64,000 nucleotides of DNA, from positions 99,437 to 163,436 of the forward strand of contig NZ_JAMXFA010000012.1 in NCBI RefSeq assembly GCF_025370785.1, in the 5' to 3' direction. Every line of letters starts with the position of its first letter. Within the stretch, counting starts at the first letter, position 1. Below the pieces are notes generated by a model. The model did not search any database. It was not told the DNA's origin and saw only the letters and a program-made list of their open reading frames with translations. Below, piece by piece: positions 45,601 through 53,680 of the stretch. The position numbers were made by a program, and so were the translations under genes. The stretch is from Laspinema olomoucense D3b. Lineage in GTDB: Bacteria; Cyanobacteriota; Cyanobacteriia; Cyanobacteriales; Laspinemataceae.

Positions 45601-48600
45601 TCAGTGACATCTAGGTTAAAGTCAAATCCGGTGACTTGTGGCGCTGCGATTCCTGCGACATCCACGAACACTGTACCCCGGGCGGTTAATCCCGGGGCCG
45701 AGATTTGGGAGACTTCTAAACGTTCCCCAGTCCATTGGAAGGCGCTGGTTAGGGGGGAAATGCTGGCGGCAAAGGGGGATAAGGGGGAGTTAGGGGTGAG
45801 GGAGTCTAAAACAAGTTCCGCCTGTCCTGTGGCGCGAATATCGGCCAGTTCAAAAGAATCAGCGGTTCCTGAGAGGCTGATGCTGCCGCTGGAGAGGGAT
45901 AGCGGTTCTTGCAAGTCTGGGGCCAAGGCATTGAGAGGCAGTTCCGATGCCTGTAAGACGGCGTTCCAGGTGCCGCCATCTAACCCAAAGGTACTGGTGA
46001 CGGTTCCCCCTGCGACCCGTAATTGGGCATCTCCGGATACATCCAGATTCTGGGGTTGTAATTGCTGGATATTACCATCAATGCGGAAGTCGGCATTAGC
46101 GAGTTCGACCAAAACGGGTAAGTCTGGGGCGAGTTGGTTGACTTGGATGCCGGAGGAGTTGACAAAAGCGCTCACATTGCCGTTGTTTAAAGTTGCATCT
46201 GCCTGAATTCGACCGTTAGCAATGGCGAGTTGTGCTTCGGCAGTGGCGTTAATTCCGGCAGGGGTGAAGGCGGTGATACTTCCGGCTAATCCGACCCGAC
46301 TATCGGAGATTTGCAGGTTGGGGTTGAGATTGGGGGCAAATTGATTTAATCCGAAGTCATCGGCGAGGAGGGTCGCTTGGAATTGTCCATTTCGCAGGAA
46401 TCCTTCTCCGGTGACGGCGGCATTGGAGACGAGTAACTGGAATTGGGTTGTAGCATCGAGGTTGAGGGGGTTGAAGTTGGCGAGGTTGGCGCGGATGGTG
46501 GTTTCGGCAGAGGCGATCGCCACGGGAATAGACAACTGCGGCGCAAACTGATTCCCATCGATGCCGGTGGCATTAATCACTGTTGTGAGTTGCCCATTGC
46601 GGACGGTACCCGTTCCTGTGAGATTCCCATTGGCAACGGCGAGTTGTAAGTCTGCCCGGGCGTCAATACCTTGGAGTTCCAACGCATTAAGCTGGCCCGA
46701 TGCCGCCAATCGACCGTCCCCAATCCGTAAGTTTTGGGGTACATTTTGGGCCAATTGACTGCCCTGAATGTTTCTTGTGGTCACTAAAGCGTCAAATTGT
46801 CCATTGCGGATTGTAGCTGTTGCCACGCCTCGGGCATCGGCTAGATCCAGATTAGCATTTAAAGTGAGATTCAAAGCCCGGGGGTCTAAGGTGGCGATAT
46901 TCCCGGAAACGGCCAAATTGCCCTGATTCACGACAACGGGGACGGGTAACGAGACAAAGGGGTTAACAGCAATGCGATCGCCTGTCACAGTTCCTTGAAA
47001 CTGTCCTTGATTTAAACGCCCCTCCCCTTTCAGACTGCCTCCCGGGGTTTCTAGTCTCACTTGGGCTGTAGCATTTACCGTCTCTGGACCAACATTGGCT
47101 AGGTTCCCCCGGGCTATCACTTGACCCCCTTGGAGTTGTATCCCCGCTAGGTTAGGCGCAAGTTGTGCTAAGGCTAATCCTGCCCCACTCACCATCGCCT
47201 CAAATTGGCCGCGATTCACCGTGGAACGGGCGGTCACTGTCCCGCCCAACAGTTGCACCTCACCTTGTAAGTTAGCATTAATCTCTTCCGGGGCAAAACT
47301 CCCAAACCGTCCCCTTGCCGTTATTCTTCCTCGTCCCAGGGTCATGGGAATTCCGGCATCAGTCGGCCTAGAACCGGGGACAACTGACAAAGGACTACTC
47401 ACAATTGACCCTTGAAAATTGCCGTTTTGCAGTCTAGCGTCGGCCACAGCGGTCCCGTTGGCGAGATTAAATCGGATCTCCGTGGTGGCGTTGAGGGTAG
47501 CGGGAGTGAGGTTGGCTAAATTTCCAGCAATATTAACTCGACCTTGGGCTAATTGGACCGGCAGGGGTAATACATTGGGGAAAAGGCGATCGAGTTGCAG
47601 GTTATCGGCAGTGAGAGTTCCTTGGAGGTTGCCTCGGCGGATGGTGGCCTTGGCATTCAGGGGAGCACCGGCAATATTGAGGTTAAATTGACCCGTCGCA
47701 TTCACACCGTTGAGTTCCACACGGTCCAAGGTTCCCGTCACCGTCCCTTGACCATTGGCAACATTGACAGGACCGGGTAAGTTAGGCCCGAGGAAGGGTT
47801 CTAAGGGAACATTGGCGGCATTAAAGCTGGCATCAAATGCCCCATTCACCAATCGCCCATCCACCGTCACGGGTGCATCCCCAACCCGTAGGGCGATTTG
47901 CGTTGTGGCTAAAATATCCTCGGGATTTAAACTAGGTTCGACTCCGGATAAGTCGGCAGAGAGGTTCACGCGCCCCGTTGTGAGAACTACCGGCAGGGTT
48001 TCCGGTTGGGGAAGGAAAGGCGCTAAGGGGATTTCTGAGGCATTGAGAGTCGCGATTAATTGACCATTGCTGAGTTGACTGTTGGCGGTGAGGGGATTTC
48101 CCGCAACTGTGAGTTGCACTTGACTGGTAGCAGCGATCGCCCTTAACGCGACATTCTCCAAATTCCCAGATAGATTCACCCGTCCTTGGGCGATCGCCAC
48201 CTGGACTGGCAGGAGTTTGGGGGCCAGGTCATCCACCGCGAATCCTGTCGTAGTGGCAATTACCTGAAATTCTCCATTATTTAATCCCGCATCCGCATTC
48301 ACCCTCCCCCCGGGAGTCTGTAATTCAGCATTGGCGGTTGCCTGGAGATTGTTCGGGTCCAAAGTTCCGTCCAAAGTGCCACCAAGGGTGAGATTAGCCG
48401 TAGGTAGGGTAGTTGGAACTGCCAAATTAGGGATAAATGTTCCTAAATTCACCTGGGAAGCGTTGACATTCGCCTCCCATTGGCCGTTATTCACTGTGGC
48501 ATCAGCAGTGAGGGTTTCCACCCCAGGACTCTCCACTGAGGACCGGGCGATCACCGCCAGTTCATTGGCATCGAGGTCAAGGTTGCCGGATGCTTGAATC

Positions 48601-50366
48601 CGGGCGGTTAAAATCGCCGGGGTTGCAGGAGTGGCAGTGGGTTCCGGTGTTCCCAGTTGAGTGAGGTTCACTCCTTGGGCGTTGACAAAGGCACGCCATC
48701 GGTCATCGGTTAAACTACCATTGGCCGTCACAGTGCCTCCAGCAACTTGAAACCGGGCATTAGGAACAACAACCGTATCAGAGAGGACAATAATTTCCCC
48801 TTGACCGGGATAAGTCCCTTGGGGTAACGCCCATTGAATCAACGTGGTGGGACTTTGTGCGGATCCGGTAATTTTAGCCGTGGCATTGGCAGAACCGAGG
48901 ACAATGGGGAGGGGGGAGTTGAGGTAGGGTCGGGCGATCGCATCGGCGGGGATATTTCGCGCTTCAATTTCCAAAGCGATCGCCTGCATCGGTTCTAGGG
49001 GGACAATACCCTTCCCGGTAATTTGTCCTCCTGCTACAGGTTGGGCCAGAAATTCGTTAACGGTGAGGGTACTTTGTTCCACGGCGATCGTCACATTCGC
49101 CCTTAGCAACCCCAACAGAACTTTATCCACGGCGATCGGTTGCGTATTCTCCACGGCAGCAGTCACAATCGGCGCTTCCAACCGTCCCGTGAGTTGCATT
49201 TCCCCCGCCAATTCTCCCACAATATCTAAGGGGACTTCTAGTTTCAAGGAATTAATAAAATCCTCGGTACTTACGGGCAAAATTTGAATTCCTAAATTGT
49301 ATTCTCCTTCTCCTGCCGTATCGATCGCCCCTTGGGCCTTAGCGGGAATGGTTCCATAAAAAGCACTGGTATTTTCAAATCCCACCTTTAAGTCAGAAAA
49401 GCGTAATACACCCCGTCCTTGAGTAAGGTTTTGGGGTAATCCAATTAACTGGGCATTAATATCCCAAAAACTGGCAACTCCTTGCCATCCAAATAACTCT
49501 TCATTACTCAGATGAATGGTCAAATTAGCATTTAATCGGCCTTGATAGGCCACCAAGGGTAAATTGGGAATTAACGGAATGACATCCGGGGCATTTAGAT
49601 TATTTCCCTGAATTCGCAACTGGGTTTCGGTGCTTTCCAGTTGGGTTTCTCCACTCACCACCAAAGTGGGATCTGGACCGCGTTCCCCTTGAGTATCTAG
49701 CCGGGGATTTGCCCGGACTTGGTAAGAGACCCGAGTTTGGTCATCCAAAAACTTAGCATCCCCTTCCACATTTTCGATCGCCAGAGGACGAGGCGGGGGT
49801 ACCTTATCCAAATTTTCAATTTCTGCCCGCAGTTGCGCAGAAGGCACCAACACCAAAAATCCCGACTCGAAGCGAATTGCCTGTACCTCAATCTTGATCG
49901 GACCGGGTTCCTCATCACTGGGATGAAGGGTGGTTTCTAACCATACTCCCTCCCGATTTTGTTCCAGATAAATATCGGGTGCAACCAGGGTGATATCTAA
50001 CGCCAGGGTGCGACTATGTAAGAACTTCCAGAGATTAAATGACACCTCTACCTTTTCAATCGTGGCCCGGTCGGGATCCGTGGAAGTGGGGGGAACACTG
50101 GATTTCCCGAGGTTAATGGTAGAGAGGGAGAACCCCTGAACCGGACCCACCGCAACCGGGCGCTTGATTAGCTTCGTGAGTTCTTCGCTAACCAGGGGGG
50201 AAAGTTGATTCATCACGAAATACCACCCATAGACAGCACCTGCGGCACCCCCAACGAGGAAAATTGCACCAACAGTGAGGCTGGCCTTTTTGAGCAGTGG
50301 CCCCCAGGCATGGGAGTGAGTCCGAGGATCCGGTTTAGGTTGGGGAGAGTTGGGGGAATGGGTCAT
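42672..50366 (-). CDS. Giant TamB/Tic236-like translocation and assembly module protein
   Basis: A 2564-residue protein with one N-terminal membrane anchor (about 28-52; SLTVGAIFLVGGAAGAVYGW). The long periplasmic beta-rich body is followed by a C-terminal TamB (DUF490) domain (about 2200-2564; NINGYLEDLRPRGTITLERG, YDNVAIFNGTLDPYIDVRL and a final beta-rich LFEFEGRF that ends like an outer-membrane strand). TamB proteins bridge inner and outer membranes and help move lipids or assemble outer-membrane proteins; the chloroplast version is Tic236. The middle carries about 14 repeats of about 80 residues with the signature (L/V/I)xNGQFxAxVxAxxxxLxxLAP. Bacterial TamB is usually about 1200-1500 aa, so this is very long. 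No BamA/Omp85 gene is adjacent. Confidence 0.92.
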   Translation of the reverse strand: MTHSPNSPQPKPDPRTHSHAWGPLLKKASLTVGAIFLVGGAAGAVYGWYFVMNQLSPLVSEELTKLIKRPVAVGPVQGFSLSTINLGKSSVPPTSTDPDRATIEKVEVSFNLWKFLHSRTLALDITLVAPDIYLEQNREGVWLETTLHPSDEEPGPIKIEVQAIRFESGFLVLVPSAQLRAEIENLDKVPPPRPLAIENVEGDAKFLDDQTRVSYQVRANPRLDTQGERGPDPTLVVSGETQLESTETQLRIQGNNLNAPDVIPLIPNLPLVAYQGRLNANLTIHLSNEELFGWQGVASFWDINAQLIGLPQNLTQGRGVLRFSDLKVGFENTSAFYGTIPAKAQGAIDTAGEGEYNLGIQILPVSTEDFINSLKLEVPLDIVGELAGEMQLTGRLEAPIVTAAVENTQPIAVDKVLLGLLRANVTIAVEQSTLTVNEFLAQPVAGGQITGKGIVPLEPMQAIALEIEARNIPADAIARPYLNSPLPIVLGSANATAKITGSAQSPTTLIQWALPQGTYPGQGEIIVLSDTVVVPNARFQVAGGTVTANGSLTDDRWRAFVNAQGVNLTQLGTPEPTATPATPAILTARIQASGNLDLDANELAVIARSSVESPGVETLTADATVNNGQWEANVNASQVNLGTFIPNLAVPTTLPTANLTLGGTLDGTLDPNNLQATANAELQTPGGRVNADAGLNNGEFQVIATTTGFAVDDLAPKLLPVQVAIAQGRVNLSGNLENVALRAIAATSQVQLTVAGNPLTANSQLSNGQLIATLNASEIPLAPFLPQPETLPVVLTTGRVNLSADLSGVEPSLNPEDILATTQIALRVGDAPVTVDGRLVNGAFDASFNAANVPLEPFLGPNLPGPVNVANGQGTVTGTLDRVELNGVNATGQFNLNIAGAPLNAKATIRRGNLQGTLTADNLQLDRLFPNVLPLPVQLAQGRVNIAGNLANLTPATLNATTEIRFNLANGTAVADARLQNGNFQGSIVSSPLSVVPGSRPTDAGIPMTLGRGRITARGRFGSFAPEEINANLQGEVQLLGGTVTARSTVNRGQFEAMVSGAGLALAQLAPNLAGIQLQGGQVIARGNLANVGPETVNATAQVRLETPGGSLKGEGRLNQGQFQGTVTGDRIAVNPFVSLPVPVVVNQGNLAVSGNIATLDPRALNLTLNANLDLADARGVATATIRNGQFDALVTTRNIQGSQLAQNVPQNLRIGDGRLAASGQLNALELQGIDARADLQLAVANGNLTGTGTVRNGQLTTVINATGIDGNQFAPQLSIPVAIASAETTIRANLANFNPLNLDATTQFQLLVSNAAVTGEGFLRNGQFQATLLADDFGLNQFAPNLNPNLQISDSRVGLAGSITAFTPAGINATAEAQLAIANGRIQADATLNNGNVSAFVNSSGIQVNQLAPDLPVLVELANADFRIDGNIQQLQPQNLDVSGDAQLRVAGGTVTSTFGLDGGTWNAVLQASELPLNALAPDLQEPLSLSSGSISLSGTADSFELADIRATGQAELVLDSLTPNSPLSPFAASISPLTSAFQWTGERLEVSQISAPGLTARGTVFVDVAGIAAPQVTGFDFNLDVTDFNLAGLPLPVASLPAQTATGEPLPPFVAGMVNFAGQITGTAPQSPQPLPFDINVIGDVRLDQFALATLEFEPVLTGPIRVNSDGVQIAIEGTQDAISVALDENFFPESFLVKAGEAIAEGTIDNGNLLNFEISQFPLAILNAFVPPEQGPVAGLLFTQGQFNLDTQAAAAQLEIRKPRIGLIQFNEIVGEISFADGVGVLNGGAVRFGQSEYLIQAKAVLDEDPNFEGRIEIARGQAEDILQTLQIFTVADLQRGLKPPEYATPETVQPLDVGVADTSLIAQLRRFSEISQLVQINAREQQAPGIPERVDIRGTLGGEITFAGSVETGVEGGFDIQGENLTWFTQTPYPAILRGEVVRQEGRTLDINRVRIRGNVAEGAVTFLPLRIEAEGSTIAFTGTLGGETQSGQLRVEQLPAYLIQDFVELPPNLEVDGLINVRANLAGTVENPQAIGEVSLIDGTINGEDIPSVQGGFSFSNSRLNFSSIAPETFQINASVPIPPGPGNNEISLDVDIQNEGLTLVNILSEQQVEWVDGIGRVSFQALGNLNVETGEIEDLVAQGEAILEKATINSAALPEPLTNVTGTARFETDRIIVEGIQGVFSNGTIVAAGILPISVPLSGIDTQVANNPLTVSLKELSVNFEELYQGGVQGKVLITGTALEPQIGGEIVLSNGQVLLPNEESQATATTGTTTTGTTTTETEAEPGFEFNELRVVLGKNLQVESPPLLSFLVVGDLTINGYLEDLRPRGTITLERGEINLFTTQFRLMRGYDNVAIFNGTLDPYIDVRLMATVPEVRGNLVNVASSSEVNEAIDTNVGRVRSVRVLARVDGLASQLNDNLELTSEPGRTEQEIVGLIGGGFINTFGQGNPTLALANIAGTTLLGDVQDAIGDALGLSEFRVGPALVDERSGDRFALEVEAGVDITRNLSASLERILIDDSPTQFSIRYRINDQIILRGSTDFDNNNRALFEFEGRF

Positions 50367-50712
50367 CTGGTGATATCAACAGCGCTTAATCTACATACAC
50401 TACGAGACTTGAAGGTTTCGCCGGAATGAAATGCATAAAACCCAAATCCCCCAATTTTAACGGAAGACTTGATCAGGAAAGTGGTGATTGCTATCCCAAG
50501 GAGTCAGACCCAGGAGGCTTGAGACTCATGGGATGTAGCTTTAGACTGGGTAAAGACTCGGTTTGATTCAAGGAAAGACTGGGAGGAGCGATTTTTTACT
50601 TTAATTTAACGGATTTCATCTGCCGTCTACCTAGAGGATAGTCCCTGGACAGATCGCGCTCGCCCCTCCTTAAAGATAAACTACTCAAAGTTTAGAAATA
50701 TTGTTTGAGCTT
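50367..50712. other. Intergenic region between divergent tamB and DUF3110 genes
   Basis: About 345 bp holding promoters for both divergent genes. No tRNA or repeat family recognised, and no clear -35/-10 pair fixed. Confidence 0.4.
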
Positions 50713-51078
50713 ATGCGAGTATTCGTGTTACTCTTTAATCCCCGCACGGAGAATGAAGGGATCCATACACTACGGATTGGCGATCGCAACACGATCCTGA
50801 TGTTTGAGTCGGAAGATGACGCCACCCGTTATGCCCTGTTATTGGAGGCCCAGGATTTTGCGAGTCCCACTCCTGAAGCCCTGGACTCGGAGGAGATTGA
50901 GGAATTTTGCCGGGATGCGGGGTATGACTCCAAACTGATCCATGAAGGGGAATTAGCCATTCCCCCAGAAACGAATCTGGAAGAACTGGAGTGGCAACCG
51001 GAGGGCCCGGACACCGAGGATGATCTGCCCTCATCAGAACTCGATCGCATTCGTCGGCAGTTGGAAGGATTGCTCTAA
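50713..51078 (+). CDS. DUF3110 domain-containing protein
   Basis: A 121-residue soluble acidic protein starting MRVFVLLFNPRTENEGIHTL. The block NTILMFESEDDATRYALLLEAQDF and the EEIEEFCRDAGYD motif match DUF3110, a family found almost only in cyanobacteria and plants. Function unknown. The open frame begins at a TTG at 50701; I chose the ATG at 50713, which starts the conserved region. It is followed by dispersed palindromic repeats. Confidence 0.85.
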   Translation: MRVFVLLFNPRTENEGIHTLRIGDRNTILMFESEDDATRYALLLEAQDFASPTPEALDSEEIEEFCRDAGYDSKLIHEGELAIPPETNLEELEWQPEGPDTEDDLPSSELDRIRRQLEGLL

Positions 51079-51128
51079 ATCAGTGCTTTTCCCGTTCAGG
51101 TTTAGGTTTTTTACCTTCAGGGTGCTTC

Positions 51129-51372
51129 TCCGGTCCCCTCCCCTTAGCAAGGGGAGGGTTAGGGTGGGGTCCCTCTTTGGCAATCTCCACTTGCGCGTCA
51201 CTCAAAGGAGACAATCACGCCTGTATGGAGGTTGGCCCAACCTCATTTCTACGCGCAAGCGCGATCGGGCGTGTGCGTGGACCCTCCACCGCCCATTCTG
51301 AGTAAGGCGCGATCGCACCTTACCGCCAACACCCCACCCTAACCCTCCCCTTAGTAAGGGGAGGGGATCGGA
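51129..51372. repeat. Inverted pair of interspersed palindromic repeats
   Basis: A copy reading CCGGTCCCCTCCCC...AGGGTTAGGGTGGGG at about 51133-51170 is mirrored by an inverted copy at about 51333-51372 (CCCCACCCTAACCCTCCCC). The approximately 160 bp between has HIP1-like sites and no gene. The arrangement resembles a composite or non-autonomous mobile unit. Confidence 0.65.
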
Positions 51373-51518
51373 AGTAAAAAACTACTCTTGTAATGGGGAA
51401 GAACGGAACAGAGGGTTTATTTTAGGTTCCCTCGACCCACCACCCCGGACCCAGGAACCCCTTGGCACAGCCGGAATTGCTCATCAAAAATTCTTAATTA
51501 TTCATTCATCCCTCAATC

Positions 51519-52442
51519 ATGACAAATTTGGAGGAACGGGGACATCTACTCACAGAGCAGGTGAATCCCAGTAGCGCAAATCTCGACCGACTCAGTTCCC
51601 TGGAATTGGTGGACCTGTTTAATCAGGAGGATGCCAAAACCTTAGCGGCGATCGCCAGCGCCCGGACTCAACTCGCCCAAGCGATCGACCTCGCCGCCGA
51701 CAAACTCCGCCAAGGCGGACGCCTCTTTTATATTGGGGCCGGGACCAGTGGCCGTCTCGGAGTCCTGGATGCAGCGGAATGTCCCCCCACCTTCTGTACT
51801 CCCCCGGAAATGGTCCAGGGGATCATCGCCGGGGGTGCCGGGGCTTTAATCCGCAGTTCTGAGGACCTGGAAGACCGTGCCGAAGATGGAGAAGATGCCG
51901 TAGTCCGACGCCACCTCACGGACTTAGATGTACTCGTGGGCATTACCGCCGGGGGAACCACTCCCTATGTCCAAGGGGCGTTACAAGCGGCCCGTCGTCG
52001 GGGGGCGAGCACAGTTTTTATCGCCTGTGTTCCGGCAGAACAGGTAGAAGTGCCGGTGGATATCGATATTCGCCTGCTCGTGGGACCAGAAATTTTAGCC
52101 GGGTCCACGCGGTTAAAAGCGGGAACCGTGACCAAAATGGCCTTAAATATCCTCTCAACGGGAGTGATGGTCAAGTTGGGAAAGGTCTATGGTAACCGCA
52201 TGGTGGATGTTTCGGTCACCAATAAAAAGCTACAAGACCGGGCTTTGAGAATTCTGGAAGATTTGACGGGATTAAGTCGCCAAGAGGCTGGGTTTCTGTT
52301 AGAAAAAAGCGGGCGATCGGTCAAACTGGCCTTAATCATGCATTGGACTCATCTCAACAAAGAGGAGGCTCATCAGTTGCTAGAAGCTCATAATGGACAA
52401 CTGCGACAGGCTGTAGATAGTCTGAACCAGACTACTCCTTAA
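51519..52442 (+). CDS. murQ: N-acetylmuramic acid 6-phosphate etherase
   Basis: A 307-residue SIS-domain enzyme that cleaves the lactyl ether of MurNAc-6-phosphate to give GlcNAc-6-phosphate in peptidoglycan recycling. The segment IGAGTSGRLGVLDAAECPPTF with Glu87 as the catalytic acid, VGITAGGTTPYVQGAL, and the C-terminal SRQEAGFLLEKSGRSVKLAL motif are family hallmarks; the length is typical. It stands alone; no anmK or sugar transporter is adjacent. raf1 follows 72 bp downstream on the same strand. Confidence 0.96.
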   Translation: MTNLEERGHLLTEQVNPSSANLDRLSSLELVDLFNQEDAKTLAAIASARTQLAQAIDLAADKLRQGGRLFYIGAGTSGRLGVLDAAECPPTFCTPPEMVQGIIAGGAGALIRSSEDLEDRAEDGEDAVVRRHLTDLDVLVGITAGGTTPYVQGALQAARRRGASTVFIACVPAEQVEVPVDIDIRLLVGPEILAGSTRLKAGTVTKMALNILSTGVMVKLGKVYGNRMVDVSVTNKKLQDRALRILEDLTGLSRQEAGFLLEKSGRSVKLALIMHWTHLNKEEAHQLLEAHNGQLRQAVDSLNQTTP

Positions 52443-52514
52443 CCTCCTCAAAATTTTCACCTTCATCCCCCTCCAAACTGCTCACATTGAACCTGAATTA
52501 TTAATTGAGAACCC

Positions 52515-53609
52515 ATGACAGATAGCTCGCCTGAAATGTCCAAGCCCAATACAGAAGCGGCTTTATCCCCCCAAGAATCCGAAGATTTAATCCGATTATT
52601 GCGTCGTAAAGAAGGAAACTGGGTCGGCTGGGGAACCGCCTGCCAACGCTTACAAAAAGCCGGGTATAATTCCCAACAAATTTTTGAAGAAACCGGCTTT
52701 GAGCAAATTCAACAAAATCAAATTGTGGTTGGTTCTCAAGTTTATAACTCCATCATCGCTGCTGGAGTATCTGAAGAGACGCAGGCGCACTTTAACCGCA
52801 AAGGCAGCGATATCCTCTATGAACTCCGCATCCTCAGTCAAGAAGAGCGCGCCAAAGCTGCCGAGTTTATTGTGGGTAAAAACCTGGATATTGACGAGAC
52901 TCACGAACTCGTTAAAGCGATGAAAGATTTATCCCGACTCGCCAAAATTCCGGAAGCTTTTTCCACCCATCCCGGGGATGCCGTCGCCTATCAATGTTGG
53001 AAACTCGCCCGCCAAAAATCCGATTTACAAGAGCGATCGCGCTTAATTGCCCGAGGATTATCTTTCGCCCATAGTACCACCGCCCGTAAACAAGTCGAAC
53101 AACTGCTGACGGATTTTACCGTCACCTCAACTCGACCCGCGCCCACCCTCTCGGTTTACCGTTTAGAATCCGCTGAAGAACTACCTAAAATCCTCCCGGT
53201 TGTCGGCAGAATGCCTCTCACTGTGGAAGATTTACAAGCAGTTCCTTTAATCGAACCTGAAGAACCCTTTGGCATCGTCAAATCCTCGGGAAATGCCGCC
53301 TGGGTTCCCGTCCCCAGTTGGCAAGTTCTCTTACTCGCTGAAGATCCGGTGACGATTCTTTGGCATAGCGACGATTTACCGATTAACCTACCGGGGAAAG
53401 CGGAAGAAGTCCTCGTTTTAGTCGATCGCGCTGCCCGTCAATGGGACCCAAACGGCTACTTCTTATTGGAAGAAAATAGCTTACTCAAAATGCAGTGGTT
53501 TGAACAAGAACCGCAGATTAAAATTCTCGGTAAAGTGTTGTTAGTGCTGCGTCCTAAGAAATTCTTAGATGAAGATTTCACTAAGGAAATGTGGCAAATG
53601 GATGAGTAA
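52515..53609 (+). CDS. raf1: RuBisCO accumulation factor 1
   Basis: A 364-residue Raf1, the assembly chaperone that brackets RbcL dimers during RuBisCO holoenzyme formation. Recognised by the N-terminal alpha domain (LLRRKEGNWVGWGTACQRLQ, then the ETGFEQIQQNQIVVGSQVYN helices) and the C-terminal beta dimerisation domain (about 205-360; ILPVVGRMPLTVEDL). A second possible start is MSKPNTEAAL, 11 codons inside. It lies 72 bp after murQ and could share its transcript. A two-hairpin repeat follows. Confidence 0.95.
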   Translation: MTDSSPEMSKPNTEAALSPQESEDLIRLLRRKEGNWVGWGTACQRLQKAGYNSQQIFEETGFEQIQQNQIVVGSQVYNSIIAAGVSEETQAHFNRKGSDILYELRILSQEERAKAAEFIVGKNLDIDETHELVKAMKDLSRLAKIPEAFSTHPGDAVAYQCWKLARQKSDLQERSRLIARGLSFAHSTTARKQVEQLLTDFTVTSTRPAPTLSVYRLESAEELPKILPVVGRMPLTVEDLQAVPLIEPEEPFGIVKSSGNAAWVPVPSWQVLLLAEDPVTILWHSDDLPINLPGKAEEVLVLVDRAARQWDPNGYFLLEENSLLKMQWFEQEPQIKILGKVLLVLRPKKFLDEDFTKEMWQMDE

Positions 53610-53623
53610 TTTTTAAGAGAAAA

Positions 53624-53677
53624 AGCCCGCACCCTCAAGGGTGGGGCTATAGGAACAAAGCCCGCCTGCGCGGGCTA
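53624..53677. repeat. Two-hairpin dispersed repeat, copy A (probable terminator)
   Basis: The first hairpin includes ACCCTCAAGGGT; the second is AGCCCGCCTGCGCGGGCT (7-bp stem, 4-nt loop) followed by AATTTT. It sits between convergent raf1 and the GT-C gene. A near-identical copy in opposite orientation is at 57955-58010. Confidence 0.8.
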
Positions 53678-53680
53678 ATT

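Noticed and set aside
42778..49940. Many plus-strand frames inside the tamB-like gene, some over 150 codons (for example 45358-46206)
   Set aside because: Shadows of a 7.7-kb high-GC coding sequence; the repeated Ala/Val/Asn-rich modules on the minus strand explain the open antisense frames.
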